Assembly: GCA_036388555.1 (NCBI GenBank)
Contig: DASVRP010000016.1
Location: forward strand, 47,367 to 111,366
From: UBA4665 sp036388555
GTDB lineage: Bacteria; Patescibacteriota; Saccharimonadia; Saccharimonadales; UBA4665
Reading direction: 5' to 3'
Length of the DNA: 64,000 nt
Each line of letters starts with the position of its first letter. Position 1 is the stretch's first letter. Made by a program: the position numbers and the translations under genes. The notes beneath the pieces are model-generated. The model worked only from the letters and a program-made list of their open reading frames with translations, did no database searches and was not told the DNA's origin. Shown here piece after piece: positions 40,037 to 48,307 of the stretch.

Positions 40037-40981
40037 CTATTTCGTTTTGAATTTGAGGTACCGCTGGGTCGCAATGATAGAGGAAGCGGCTCCTATCAGG
40101 ATACCAACTCCGACCTGCAACAACAAGAGCTTGAGGAAATGTTCATTGAAGTATTGGTGCGCAAATGCTATGTCGAGGAGCCCGAGGCTGCTGGCCTGCA
40201 GCGCCGAACTGGCCGCCACGAACACGGAATTGATGAACAGCAGTGATATGATAGCCGACAAGACGCCGTAGATGATACTCTCGACGATGAACGGCCCCCG
40301 GATGAACCACGACCCTGCCCCGAGCAGCCGCTCGATAGTGATCTCGTCGCGCCGGTTGAATATGGCCATCTGGATGGTGTTGAAGATGATAAGGGCTGAG
40401 ATGATCGAGAAGACGACGACTGCCACGATGCCGACCTGCCGCAATATATTGGTCGCATGCGTGATGTTGTCGATGGCTTTCTTGCGGTCACCGGAGTATG
40501 ACGGCGACCCCTGGGTCTGCAGCTCCTTGTTGGCCGGTTTACTGAGGTAGCTCTTGATGTCCTCCAGCTTGTTGAGGTCGTTGGGCTTGATACGGATGGT
40601 GGCCGGGATCGGGTTGCCGGAAACGCTGGCGGCCGTCAGCAGGCTCTGGTTGCCGGCGTTCTGCTTGGCATAGGCCGCCAACGCCTCGTCTTTCGAGAGA
40701 TATTGCAATGACCTGACATTCGGCAGTGCCCGCAGCTCGGCGACCAGCTTGTCGCGCTGCTGCGGCGTGACGTCATCTTCCAGGAACACCGATATGTCAA
40801 TCTTATCGGTGATCTGCTGGATAGTGTTGGTGAAGGTCGCATTGGCGACGATCGAGAACAGGACGATGGTAAGCGTGACGACCATGACGGCCATGGCGGC
40901 GATCGCCAGTGTGGCGTTACGTAGGAAGTTGACGATGCCGGTGTGGACGATCCGGAGGAAGGTAATCAGCTTCCGCTTCAT
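40037..40981 (-). CDS. ftsX: Cell division ABC transporter permease FtsX
   Basis: Membrane subunit of the FtsEX complex, which couples ATP use to activation of a cell-wall hydrolase. 314 residues: TM1 about 22-46 ('ATLAIAAMAVMVVTLTIVLF'), an extracellular domain (about 50-185, 'DKIDISVFLEDDVTPQQRDK', 'NVRSLQYLSKDEALAAYAKQ'), then three helices (about 190-215, 240-262, 284-305). All are typical of FtsX. Overlaps ftsE by four bases. The CHAP hydrolase, its probable partner, follows about 260 bases downstream. Confidence 0.94.
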   Translation of the reverse strand: MKRKLITFLRIVHTGIVNFLRNATLAIAAMAVMVVTLTIVLFSIVANATFTNTIQQITDKIDISVFLEDDVTPQQRDKLVAELRALPNVRSLQYLSKDEALAAYAKQNAGNQSLLTAASVSGNPIPATIRIKPNDLNKLEDIKSYLSKPANKELQTQGSPSYSGDRKKAIDNITHATNILRQVGIVAVVVFSIISALIIFNTIQMAIFNRRDEITIERLLGAGSWFIRGPFIVESIIYGVLSAIISLLFINSVFVAASSALQASSLGLLDIAFAHQYFNEHFLKLLLLQVGVGILIGAASSIIATQRYLKFKTK

Positions 40982-41799
40982 GGACGGTACCTTGGATCAG
41001 TCTGTTGCTGTTGCTGCCGTTCCCTGGCCGAAGGCGGCTGCGGCCGCATCGATTGCGGTGGTTGCTGCTGGGCTGGGAGCTGTTGGGATGGCTGCTGTTG
41101 CTGCTTTGGGTGTGCCTGGGTGTTGGCGCCGCTGCTGGCGCGGTCACTGGCGATATGGCCGTGCTCCATGGTGACGACACGGCGCTTCAGCCGGTTGACG
41201 ATCTCCATGTTGTGGGTCGTCAGCAGCACGGTGGTGCCATAATGGTTGATCTTTTCGAGGATCTTGATGACGTCCCAGGCATGTTTGGGATCCAGGTTGC
41301 CGGTCGGCTCATCGGCGATCAGGATCTTCGGCTGGCGGACGATGGCCCGGGCGATAGCGACGCGCTGGCGCTCACCACCGGACAGCTGCATCGGCATGTT
41401 CTTTTCCTTGCCCTTGAGATTGACGATGTCAAGTACGCGCGGCACAGTATGGTTGATCTCGCGCTTGCCCATGCCGACGATTTCCAGCGCGAAGGCGACG
41501 TTCTCGAAGACGGTCTTGTTGGGGAGCAGCTTGAAGTCCTGGAAGACGACGCCTATCTTGCGGCGCAGCAGCGGTATATCGCGGTCCTTGAGCTTGTCAT
41601 AATCGACCCCGCCGATGATAATCTTACCGCTCGACGGCCGTTCCTCGCGGGTCAGCAGGCGCAGCAGCGTCGTCTTGCCGGCGCCCGACTGGCCGACGAC
41701 GATGACGAATTCCTTCGGTTCGACGTGCAGGCTGATGCGGTCCAGCGACGGCGTCAAACCCTTGCCATATACTTTGGTTACCCTGTCCAGAAGAATCAT
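40978..41799 (-). CDS. ftsE: Cell division ATP-binding protein FtsE with Q/P-rich tail
   Basis: ATPase of FtsEX. Residues 1-222 form a complete ABC domain: Walker A 'VVGQSGAGKTTLLRLL', Q-loop, signature 'MQLSGGERQRVAIARAIV', Walker B 'KILIADEPTGNLD', H-loop 'TVLLTTHNMEIV'. Usual FtsE proteins end there; this one has about 45 further residues rich in Gln, Pro and Arg ('QPSQQLPAQQQPPQSMRPQ'), of unknown role. Extended -10 TGC-TATACT lies 7 bases before the ATG, so ftsEX should be a leaderless transcript. ftsX overlaps by four bases. Confidence 0.95.
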   Translation of the reverse strand: MILLDRVTKVYGKGLTPSLDRISLHVEPKEFVIVVGQSGAGKTTLLRLLTREERPSSGKIIIGGVDYDKLKDRDIPLLRRKIGVVFQDFKLLPNKTVFENVAFALEIVGMGKREINHTVPRVLDIVNLKGKEKNMPMQLSGGERQRVAIARAIVRQPKILIADEPTGNLDPKHAWDVIKILEKINHYGTTVLLTTHNMEIVNRLKRRVVTMEHGHIASDRASSGANTQAHPKQQQQPSQQLPAQQQPPQSMRPQPPSARERQQQQQTDPRYRP

Positions 41800-41806
41800 T
41801 ACTACC

Positions 41807-41812
41807 AGTATA
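41807..41812 (-). promoter_or_regulatory. Extended -10 (TGC-TATACT) for ftsEX
   Basis: TATACT with TGC, minus strand, 7 bases before the ftsE ATG at 41799. Confidence 0.55.
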
Positions 41813-41820
41813 GCAAACGA

Positions 41821-42525
41821 TTACTGGGAAAAATCTGAATCGTCGTCCTGGCTCATGATACTGGCGAAATCTAACTCTTGACCGCAGGCACATTCCAGCT
41901 CAGAAGCGCTTGCCACCTCACTGCCGAGTCTACGTAATTCGGACGATGACAACAGACGGGCTGGTTCGCGCAATAATCTGACGGGTGTTATTTCGAGCAC
42001 GGCAGCTTCAAGATCAAGCTCATTCAAGTCCGGATTGAGACGTTTATTGGTGATTCGAAGAATCTGCTTCAGACCTTCGGGAGGTTCAATAGTCGCATCA
42101 TCGACCATTTCAGTCGCTGTCACGTCAAAGAAGAATGCCGCGCCGAACCCGGCGTCTGCATAATACTGGATGTGGCGCTTCTGGGCCATCACATCACCTG
42201 CATAAGGCAATCGGGCGTTCTGCACCGTCGACGGTAGGCCAAGCACAGGCAGATCAGGCGTATGTAACAGAGAGGCACCGATCGTCTCGGTCGACTCATC
42301 CGCAGCCTCGCCCCCAGGAACCATATGGTTTATCTGAAACGTATCTTTCGTACCGAATCTAGCAGTACATGAACGGCCACCGGTCGTATCTTCCATCACC
42401 CGTTCGAACATGTTATGTGCCGGCCGTGGACGACCCGTAAAGAATTCGTCTATCGTTTCAACGAGTTCAAACCCTTCCTGGGCTAAACCTGCTTCCCTGC
42501 CTAAATAGTGTTCGATACGCGCCAA
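41821..42525 (-). CDS. Hypothetical protein, 234 aa
   Basis: Not recognised. Soluble, acidic. Sequence features: 'FELVETIDEFFTGRPRPAHN', 'GAAFFFDVTATEMVDDATIE', 'RITNKRLNPDLNELDLEAAV', and a C-terminal ECACGQELDF (two close cysteines) followed by an acidic tail. Likely start TTG at 42525 with AAGGAG 7 bases upstream. It lies between prfB and ftsE, breaking an otherwise conserved gene order. Confidence 0.55.
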   Translation of the reverse strand: MARIEHYLGREAGLAQEGFELVETIDEFFTGRPRPAHNMFERVMEDTTGGRSCTARFGTKDTFQINHMVPGGEAADESTETIGASLLHTPDLPVLGLPSTVQNARLPYAGDVMAQKRHIQYYADAGFGAAFFFDVTATEMVDDATIEPPEGLKQILRITNKRLNPDLNELDLEAAVLEITPVRLLREPARLLSSSELRRLGSEVASASELECACGQELDFASIMSQDDDSDFSQ

Positions 42526-42600
42526 AGCAACGCTCCTTGTTGTATATAAACTATTTTAACATTATTTATTATGTAATGCAAAATATCAGCGTTTGGATGG

Positions 42601-43488
42601 TCAGCGCGGCAGGACCGACGGCATATCTTGAAGCAGCCGGTCGTAGTGCGGATACGCACTGAAATCGGTGAGGCCGGCATACGGATCGGTGCTGATGTCC
42701 GGCATTTTTCCAACTTCGTCTTCACCGATGTCGAGGTCGACGCAGACATCCAGAAGCTCAGGGTCAGTTTCGGTCCATCCGTTGAGGCGCTTGTCGAGCC
42801 GGGCCGCCAATTCCTCATCTATCTGCGAGAGCCGTTCGGCTTCTGAATCAGGCTCAACCTGCTGCGACAGTCCGCGGCTGGCTTCAAGGTTACGGCGGGC
42901 CTTGTCAGCCCAGCTGGCTTCCGGTGTCAGGCTGACCGATATCGGGCTGCTGCAGCTCACGGTGAACCGGCCGATCGTGCGCGGCTGCCGGGAAGATGTT
43001 TCGGTAGCGCTGGCTGTCGGTTCCGGTGATGTCGTCCGTTCAGGAGTTGCCGATCCGGTCGGTTCAGATTCTGTCGGTTCAGGCTCAGACGTCGTCTCTT
43101 CTGGTTCCGGGCTGGCCTCGGCCGTACTCCGGGCACGGGTCGGTGACGGCGTATTGCTCGGCGTAGCGCTCGGTTCGGCACGGCGGGTGCGTTCTGCGCT
43201 CGGGGTTTCCTTCTTCTTTTTAGTCGGAGTCGGTGTCACACTGGCCCGGACAGCGACACCTTTGTGCCTGCTGGTTTCGTTTCCGGTCGGCTTATCCTTG
43301 CCCTCCACCGATGTGACTCGTCCTGACAGTTCCTCGTCTTCGCTGCTGCCGCCGATGCCGAGCGCATTCATGGCAGAGCAGCCTGAGGACAGCAGTGTGA
43401 GCGACAGCGCACCCGATGCTACGGCGGCCCTGCGGCGAGCCCGGTGCTTCCTGGTGTTCGTGTCCGCTGTTCCTGTCTCAAATCTCAT
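42601..43488 (-). CDS. Lipoprotein with long Ser/Thr/Pro/Glu-rich stalk
   Basis: 295 residues. A basic N-terminus (TRKHRARRRAAVASG) and hydrophobic stretch lead to the lipobox LSSGC (Cys about 37). Residues about 50-170 are low-complexity (PTPTKKKKETPSAERTRR, EPEETTSEPEPTESEPTGS), like a flexible wall-spanning stalk. A small distal domain (about 172-290) contains 'RFTVSCSSPISVSLTPEAS'. This fits a surface-exposed lipid-anchored protein. TATAAT lies about 33 bases upstream with a weak AGGGGC ribosome site. Located between prfB and ftsE. Confidence 0.66.
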   Translation of the reverse strand: MRFETGTADTNTRKHRARRRAAVASGALSLTLLSSGCSAMNALGIGGSSEDEELSGRVTSVEGKDKPTGNETSRHKGVAVRASVTPTPTKKKKETPSAERTRRAEPSATPSNTPSPTRARSTAEASPEPEETTSEPEPTESEPTGSATPERTTSPEPTASATETSSRQPRTIGRFTVSCSSPISVSLTPEASWADKARRNLEASRGLSQQVEPDSEAERLSQIDEELAARLDKRLNGWTETDPELLDVCVDLDIGEDEVGKMPDISTDPYAGLTDFSAYPHYDRLLQDMPSVLPR

Positions 43489-43583
43489 ACGACAAAGCCC
43501 CTGGTTTAATAGTAGCGATTATACTCAGGGGTTGCCGGAGATGCAACAATAGTATGGCAATATCATACGGTTGATCTCGGGAA

Positions 43584-44900
43584 CTATGAATTGATTTCCC
43601 GGATCCCGAGTATGTACTGCGTGTGGAATTCATCCCATTCGGGAAAGGTCGTGTGCTCGGCAATGCTGTCACCAAATTTGTTACGGAACCCATCGTAGAA
43701 ATTTGTGGCCTGATCATCTGCGGTGATAAGGTCGGCGATACCGGCTGAATACTGCATCATAGCTTTAATACGCTCAAGATCCTCTTCCGTATTGGCTGGC
43801 AATTGCAATGCCGTATCATAGACGATGCGTTTGAAGGCGCGGATGACATCATTTTGGGGGTGCAACTCTTCACCTGGCGTCAGATTCGTCGTGGTTGCCA
43901 GCTCACCACCCCATGTTTCGAGGGCTTTTGTAAGTCTAGCTGTCTTTTTCCTCGTATCGACCTGTCCGGCAAAGTCTATGAATACTTCGCGGAATTCCTG
44001 CTGCTTATCTCTTGTCGATGCTTCTAATTCTGCACACAGCGCTTCCTCTGCTATGCCCGTGAAAGCAACCCGGTGCTTAGCCTTTCTTAGATCCGCCTGC
44101 AACTGCTTCTTCTCTGTAGATACTAGTGACAGCTTCTCGACGGTCTTGCGCCCCCCGCCTATCCAAAATTCAGTAGGATCAGGATCGCTTCGTAACAAGT
44201 TCGTTATTCCATAACGGGTATCGATACGTGTGCTGTATGATGACTGTGCATTACGAAGCAGTTGCCGCTGCACAACCGTCAATTCAGCGACTGTTATATC
44301 TTCATCATGTATTTCCATCACACCGTTATCAGGGTGCAGCTCTGCATATGTGGAGAGTTGTAATCCTTTGACTGCCGTAGTATAGCGCTTTGCACGCTTT
44401 CTCCGGGTCGAGCTGCTGACTGTTACATCTACGACCGCTGCTCCTGCCATTGCTCCGAGCGACAAGATAGAGTCAGACACATCACCACCCTGCTCACCCA
44501 GCCATTGGATGGCATTATAGCCAGCAACCGGAGCCACGTAGCCCGCCATAATACCATATGCTCCAACCGCACGTCTGCGTCGTGCTGTTTTGAATCCTGC
44601 ACTATGCGCCCCATCACTTCCCGCCTCCTGGCGTGCCTGCCTAAGAGCTCCAACCGTTTCCACGTATACAGGATCATCGGTAATCATGACCGATTCGGTG
44701 TCCCTACTGACCGCGATGGGTCCGATTACTTCTGGTAGGCAGTCAAACGCGTCATCCAACTGAGGGTATTCTCTCCGGTGATCGTAGGAACGGTTTGAAA
44801 GCCAGACAGCATCGGCAATCTCGTGCGGTTCTGCTGAATGCATATCAAATGATACATCTGCACGATGGAATGGGTTCAAAACAACGGGTAGTTTATTCAT
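43584..44900 (-). CDS. Hypothetical protein, 438 aa, with central membrane segment
   Basis: Not recognised. N-terminal soluble part (1-115), two hydrophobic stretches around 118-160 ('GAYGIMAGYVAPVAGYNAIQ', 'ILSLGAMAGAAVVDVTVSSS') that may form a hairpin, a basic segment (TRRKRAKRYTT), then a long helical C-terminal part ('KLSLVSTEKKQLQADLRKAK', 'KAMMQYSAGIADLITADDQA'). Codons are more AT-rich than those of prfB and secA. It is directly downstream of prfB and part of the insertion between prfB and ftsE. Confidence 0.57.
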   Translation of the reverse strand: MNKLPVVLNPFHRADVSFDMHSAEPHEIADAVWLSNRSYDHRREYPQLDDAFDCLPEVIGPIAVSRDTESVMITDDPVYVETVGALRQARQEAGSDGAHSAGFKTARRRRAVGAYGIMAGYVAPVAGYNAIQWLGEQGGDVSDSILSLGAMAGAAVVDVTVSSSTRRKRAKRYTTAVKGLQLSTYAELHPDNGVMEIHDEDITVAELTVVQRQLLRNAQSSYSTRIDTRYGITNLLRSDPDPTEFWIGGGRKTVEKLSLVSTEKKQLQADLRKAKHRVAFTGIAEEALCAELEASTRDKQQEFREVFIDFAGQVDTRKKTARLTKALETWGGELATTTNLTPGEELHPQNDVIRAFKRIVYDTALQLPANTEEDLERIKAMMQYSAGIADLITADDQATNFYDGFRNKFGDSIAEHTTFPEWDEFHTQYILGIREINS

Positions 44901-44987
44901 ATGTTCACGAAAGGCTTAGATCGATACATAATACGCTATGTCAACACTTATGTCAATTATTGTCAATCGACTGCTACTGCTTATTAG

Positions 44988-46079
44988 TTACGTGCTATTG
45001 CCGAGCGAATGTTCAAGGTAGGCGTTGATGATGGCGTCGAGGTCGCCGTCGAGCACGCCGTCGGTGTCACTGGTCTCGTAGCGGCTGCGCAGGTCCTTGA
45101 CCTGCTTGTAGGGGTGAAGCACGTAGCTGCGGATCTGGTTGCCCCAGGCGGCCTGCTCGTTCGGGCCCTTGAGCTCGCGGATGTCGGCGGCGTGCTGTTC
45201 GATCTGCAGCTGGGCCAGCCGGGAGCGCAGGATCGTCATGGCGGTCTCGCGGTTCTGCAGCTGGCTGCGCTCGTTCTGGATGGCGACGACGATGTTGGTC
45301 GGGATGTGGGTGATGCGGACAGCGCTGTCGGTCGTATTAACAGACTGCCCGCCTTTGCCGCCGCTGCGGTAGACATCTATTCGGAAATCCTTCTCGTCAA
45401 CGGCGACATCATCAGGCTGCTCGACCTTCGGCATGATCTCGACCTTGGCGAAGCTGGTCTGGCGCAGATTGTCGGAGTTGAACGGGCTGAGCCGGACTAA
45501 CCTGTGTACACCATGCTCACCCTTTAGCTTGCCATAAGCGAACGGACCGCTCAGCTCGATAGTGACACTTTTGATGCCGGCTTCATCACCGCTCGATTCA
45601 TCGACGGTCTGGACAGTCCACTTGTGCTTCTCGGCGAACCTGACGTACATGCGCAGGAGCATGCCGGCCCAGTCCTGGGCGTCGGTGCCCCCGGCCCCGG
45701 CGTGGATGCTCAGTATAGCGTCGTAATCGTCATACGGGCCGGCGAACTTCAGATCTTCCTTGAGGTCATGGAACGCCGCCTGCAGCTCATCGATCTGGCC
45801 GGCCAGATCTGCGGCCAGCGATTCGTCGCCAAGGGCGATCATCTCACGTGCATCAGCGGTTCCCTGCTGTAATTCGAGCCAGGGCGTGACACGGGCTTCG
45901 AGCTTCGAAATCTCTTTCATAACCGATTGGGCACGCTCGTTATCACCCCAGAAATCCGGCTGCTGGCTATCGGCCTGCAGCTGGCTGCGGCGGGCTTCGA
46001 GCTGGGCGACCTGCATGCGCTCTGAGGCATCTGCGATAGCTGCGGCAAGTTCTTGGGCCTGATTCTCTAAATCGTGCAT
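44988..46079 (-). CDS. prfB: Peptide chain release factor 2
   Basis: Ends translation at UGA and UAA. About 363 residues: N-terminal coiled coil, 'GGTDAQDWAGMLLRMYVRFA', the codon-reading tripeptide SPF ('LVRLSPFNSDNLRQTSFAKV'), and the peptidyl-hydrolysis loop GGQ in 'RSGGKGGQSVNTTDSAVRIT'. The residue after GGQ is Ser, as in some bacteria, instead of the usual His/Asn. The start at 46079 is chosen because TATAAT (46087-46092), preceded by TGG, covers the ATG at 46088. The frame is continuous, so the programmed frameshift that controls RF2 in many bacteria is absent. RF2 presence fits the standard code. Confidence 0.95.
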   Translation of the reverse strand: MHDLENQAQELAAAIADASERMQVAQLEARRSQLQADSQQPDFWGDNERAQSVMKEISKLEARVTPWLELQQGTADAREMIALGDESLAADLAGQIDELQAAFHDLKEDLKFAGPYDDYDAILSIHAGAGGTDAQDWAGMLLRMYVRFAEKHKWTVQTVDESSGDEAGIKSVTIELSGPFAYGKLKGEHGVHRLVRLSPFNSDNLRQTSFAKVEIMPKVEQPDDVAVDEKDFRIDVYRSGGKGGQSVNTTDSAVRITHIPTNIVVAIQNERSQLQNRETAMTILRSRLAQLQIEQHAADIRELKGPNEQAAWGNQIRSYVLHPYKQVKDLRSRYETSDTDGVLDGDLDAIINAYLEHSLGNST

Positions 46080-46086
46080 CTGTAGC

Positions 46087-46092
46087 ATTATA
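46087..46092 (-). promoter_or_regulatory. Extended -10 (TGG-TATAAT) for prfB
   Basis: Perfect TGnTATAAT, 7 bases before the ATG at 46079; the alternative ATG at 46088 overlaps it. Confidence 0.65.
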
Positions 46093-46128
46093 CCAGCCGT
46101 CAGCACCCTTGCGGACACTAGGTGTCAC

Positions 46129-46914
46129 CTACTCAGCTTTCAGCAGCTGCTCCATGAACGGCAGGTCGGACGGGTTGGTCGGCGACCCGAGCGCAATCCA
46201 GGCGATCACCAGTCCGACGACGACGGTCAGGCCGAAGATGATCCACATGACACGGATGAGCTGGCTTGGCCGGAAGACTTGCCAGACTTCTTTGGTATAG
46301 TCACTGTAGACATGCACCGGATGCTTCCGGGGTCTGCGTGGAGGCTCTGGGGGTTGTTGCAGCGTGGTGGGAGGTGGCGGTGGAGCCGGTTGCGGCTCGG
46401 GCTCGGGAAGTAAAGGCGGCGGGGCATAGACCGGCTCTGGTGGTGGAGGTGGTGGTGGTGGTGGTGGTGGGATATAGACCGGCTCTGGTGGTGGTTCGGG
46501 TGGAGCTATGACCACTGGCGGAGGTGGTGGAGCTGGTGCTGGTTCGGAGGCAGGCGGCGGTAGAGGTGGCGGCGGTTGGACGGGCTGCGGCGCGGGCAGG
46601 CTTACCGGGGCTGGCGGCGACGCATAAGTGGGTGCTGGCGGAACGGGGTCGTTGACTACCTGATAGACCGGGATCGTCGGGTTCTCTACCGGCGCCCAGG
46701 GAAACCGGTTCGTCGTCGGGTGCGGTGCGATCTCAATCTTCTCTTCGCCTACCGGAACGAGCCGCGGCCCGTACTGGACCGGCTGGGGCGGTGCCACTGG
46801 TGCGGGACCAGGGTTGCGCAAGTCAAATACCGGACTGAACGTAGCCTGGGAATCGTCATCGGGCGGTGGTCCCTGCGGTCCGATGGGCGCGTAAGGGGGC
46901 TGGGTATCTGACAT
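46129..46914 (-). CDS. Proline-rich membrane protein
   Basis: 261 residues. The first 200 are extremely proline-rich, with runs of up to eleven prolines and repeats of 'PPPEPVYxPP'. A basic stretch (PPRRPRKHPV) follows, then one membrane helix near the C-terminus (about 218-242, 'VMWIIFGLTVVVGLVIAWIA') and a short tail. The proline part should be cytoplasmic if the basic-inside rule holds. Runs of proline stall ribosomes and would require EF-P. At DNA level the tract (46438-46470) is a GGT repeat. TATAAT is 9 bases before the ATG. Lies between the M16 peptidase and prfB. Confidence 0.66.
   Translation of the reverse strand: MSDTQPPYAPIGPQGPPPDDDSQATFSPVFDLRNPGPAPVAPPQPVQYGPRLVPVGEEKIEIAPHPTTNRFPWAPVENPTIPVYQVVNDPVPPAPTYASPPAPVSLPAPQPVQPPPPLPPPASEPAPAPPPPPVVIAPPEPPPEPVYIPPPPPPPPPPPEPVYAPPPLLPEPEPQPAPPPPPTTLQQPPEPPRRPRKHPVHVYSDYTKEVWQVFRPSQLIRVMWIIFGLTVVVGLVIAWIALGSPTNPSDLPFMEQLLKAE
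46438..46470 (+). repeat. GGT trinucleotide tract within the proline-rich gene
   Basis: Nearly pure GGT/GGA repeat of 33 bases encoding the longest proline run; prone to slippage and with G-quadruplex potential on the plus strand. A 21-base direct repeat flanks it (about 46423 and 46472). Confidence 0.7.
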
Positions 46915-46960
46915 ATCTGCCTTATTATAAACCGCTTATGCAGTATCACGCCAGTGCGTA

Positions 46961-48253
46961 TTATCGATAGTCCCACAGCCGGTCAATATGTGACTGTAAC
47001 CCGGCGGCGTATTCCTCTCCGCAATTTCCGAGCGTACCGAAGCCGCGCAGGTTTTCCTTGAACAGCTCACGGGCGATATCGACGATGCCGTCCTTGGTAA
47101 CCGATTTGATGCGTTTCGGCACCTGGTAGTAGTCGTCGATGGCTTCATCGAAGAAATAACGTCCGCTGTAGCCATTGGTGGTACCGCTGACGGTCTGGGC
47201 GCCGCGTTGGAACCGGCCGAGCGAGTATTGCTGCGCTGCCTCGATGTCGGCCTTGTCGAGTTCGCCGGCGAAAATCTTCTCGAGTTCCCCGACGACGATC
47301 TCGAACAGCGCCGCCGCATTCTTGGGCGACACCTGGGCGCCGAACCACCAGTTGCTATTGAGCTTGGCCTGGCCGACGCCGGAACTCATGCCGTAGACCA
47401 GACCTTTTTCGCGGGCCGTCCCGAGGATCTTGGAGTGCAACGTCTCTGTCAGGATAGTGTTGGTCAGGTTCAAAGCGTCCTGTTCTTCCTCGGTCAGGCG
47501 GCGGCGCATGAAGGTATCGATATAGAAATAGATGTTCTTGACCGAGGAATTATGGATGTAGAGCGTCCGGTCCAGCCGCTCAGGCCGTTCATCCGGCAGG
47601 TCGATGCGCCCTTTGCCCTGCGGCAATGCCATCCCGCCGAAATGCCGTTCGATGGCTTCGCGCCGCTTGGGAGTGATGTTACCGCCGATGACGAAGCGCA
47701 TGTTACCCGCCGTGTGCGTCGATTCGTAATGGGCCTTGATGTCCTTCAGTTTGACATTCTTCATCAGGCGCAGACGCTCCTGGTCGGTCTTTGCCAGGAA
47801 GCCGTAACTCTGACGCAGCGCCAGGCTGAGGTGGCGGAAATGATTGTTGGCCCGGGCAGTCAGTTCCTCGCGGACATTGCCGTATTCGGCCGTGAATTCC
47901 TCGCGCAGGAACAGCGGCTCGGTGATAGAGACGATCAGCAGCTCAAGCACCCGCTCCCACTCGAAATCGGCACACTCTGCCTCGTACGTGATGTCGTAGA
48001 CGCTGGTACTGGCATTACTATATGCCCCGTTCTTCTCTATCTCAGCCTGGAAATCGCGGGCCCGCGGGAACTTGGTATTGGCACCCAGCAGGATGTGCTC
48101 CATCAGGTGCGGGACTTCCCATTTGTGCTCCTCGACCAGGTATTCGCCGGCCCGGAAATTCAACTCGAACGTCATGACCTGCGCATCGGGTATGTGGACG
48201 ATCAGCCCGCGCATCCCACTCGGAAGGACCAGTTCTGACACCGTATGTTTCAT
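46961..48253 (-). CDS. M16-family zinc metallopeptidase (pitrilysin-like)
   Basis: 430 residues, single M16 unit of the processing-peptidase type: the inverted zinc motif HxxEH is in 'WEVPHLMEHILLGANTKFPR' (about residue 50), with the third ligand Glu in 'EFTAEYGNVREELTARANNH'. The second half-barrel contains 'RRRLTEEEQDALNLTNTILT' and 'KGLVYGMSSGVGQAKLNSNW'. The active-site half is N-terminal and intact; partner proteins are often inactive paralogues, not seen here. GAGGG ribosome site before the ATG. Between secA and the proline-rich gene. Confidence 0.88.
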   Translation of the reverse strand: MKHTVSELVLPSGMRGLIVHIPDAQVMTFELNFRAGEYLVEEHKWEVPHLMEHILLGANTKFPRARDFQAEIEKNGAYSNASTSVYDITYEAECADFEWERVLELLIVSITEPLFLREEFTAEYGNVREELTARANNHFRHLSLALRQSYGFLAKTDQERLRLMKNVKLKDIKAHYESTHTAGNMRFVIGGNITPKRREAIERHFGGMALPQGKGRIDLPDERPERLDRTLYIHNSSVKNIYFYIDTFMRRRLTEEEQDALNLTNTILTETLHSKILGTAREKGLVYGMSSGVGQAKLNSNWWFGAQVSPKNAAALFEIVVGELEKIFAGELDKADIEAAQQYSLGRFQRGAQTVSGTTNGYSGRYFFDEAIDDYYQVPKRIKSVTKDGIVDIARELFKENLRGFGTLGNCGEEYAAGLQSHIDRLWDYR

Positions 48254-48307
48254 ATGCCCTCTACTTTCTGGCCGTATTGCGGTCGCTCATGTTGATTGCT
48301 GCGCAGC

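Noticed and set aside
44988..46118. Programmed +1 frameshift in prfB
   Set aside because: The frame is continuous from the start and has no CTT-TGA site in the expected N-terminal region.
47207..48238. Long open plus-strand frame opposite the M16 peptidase
   Set aside because: It mirrors the codon structure of the real minus-strand gene and has no recognisable domain or start signal.
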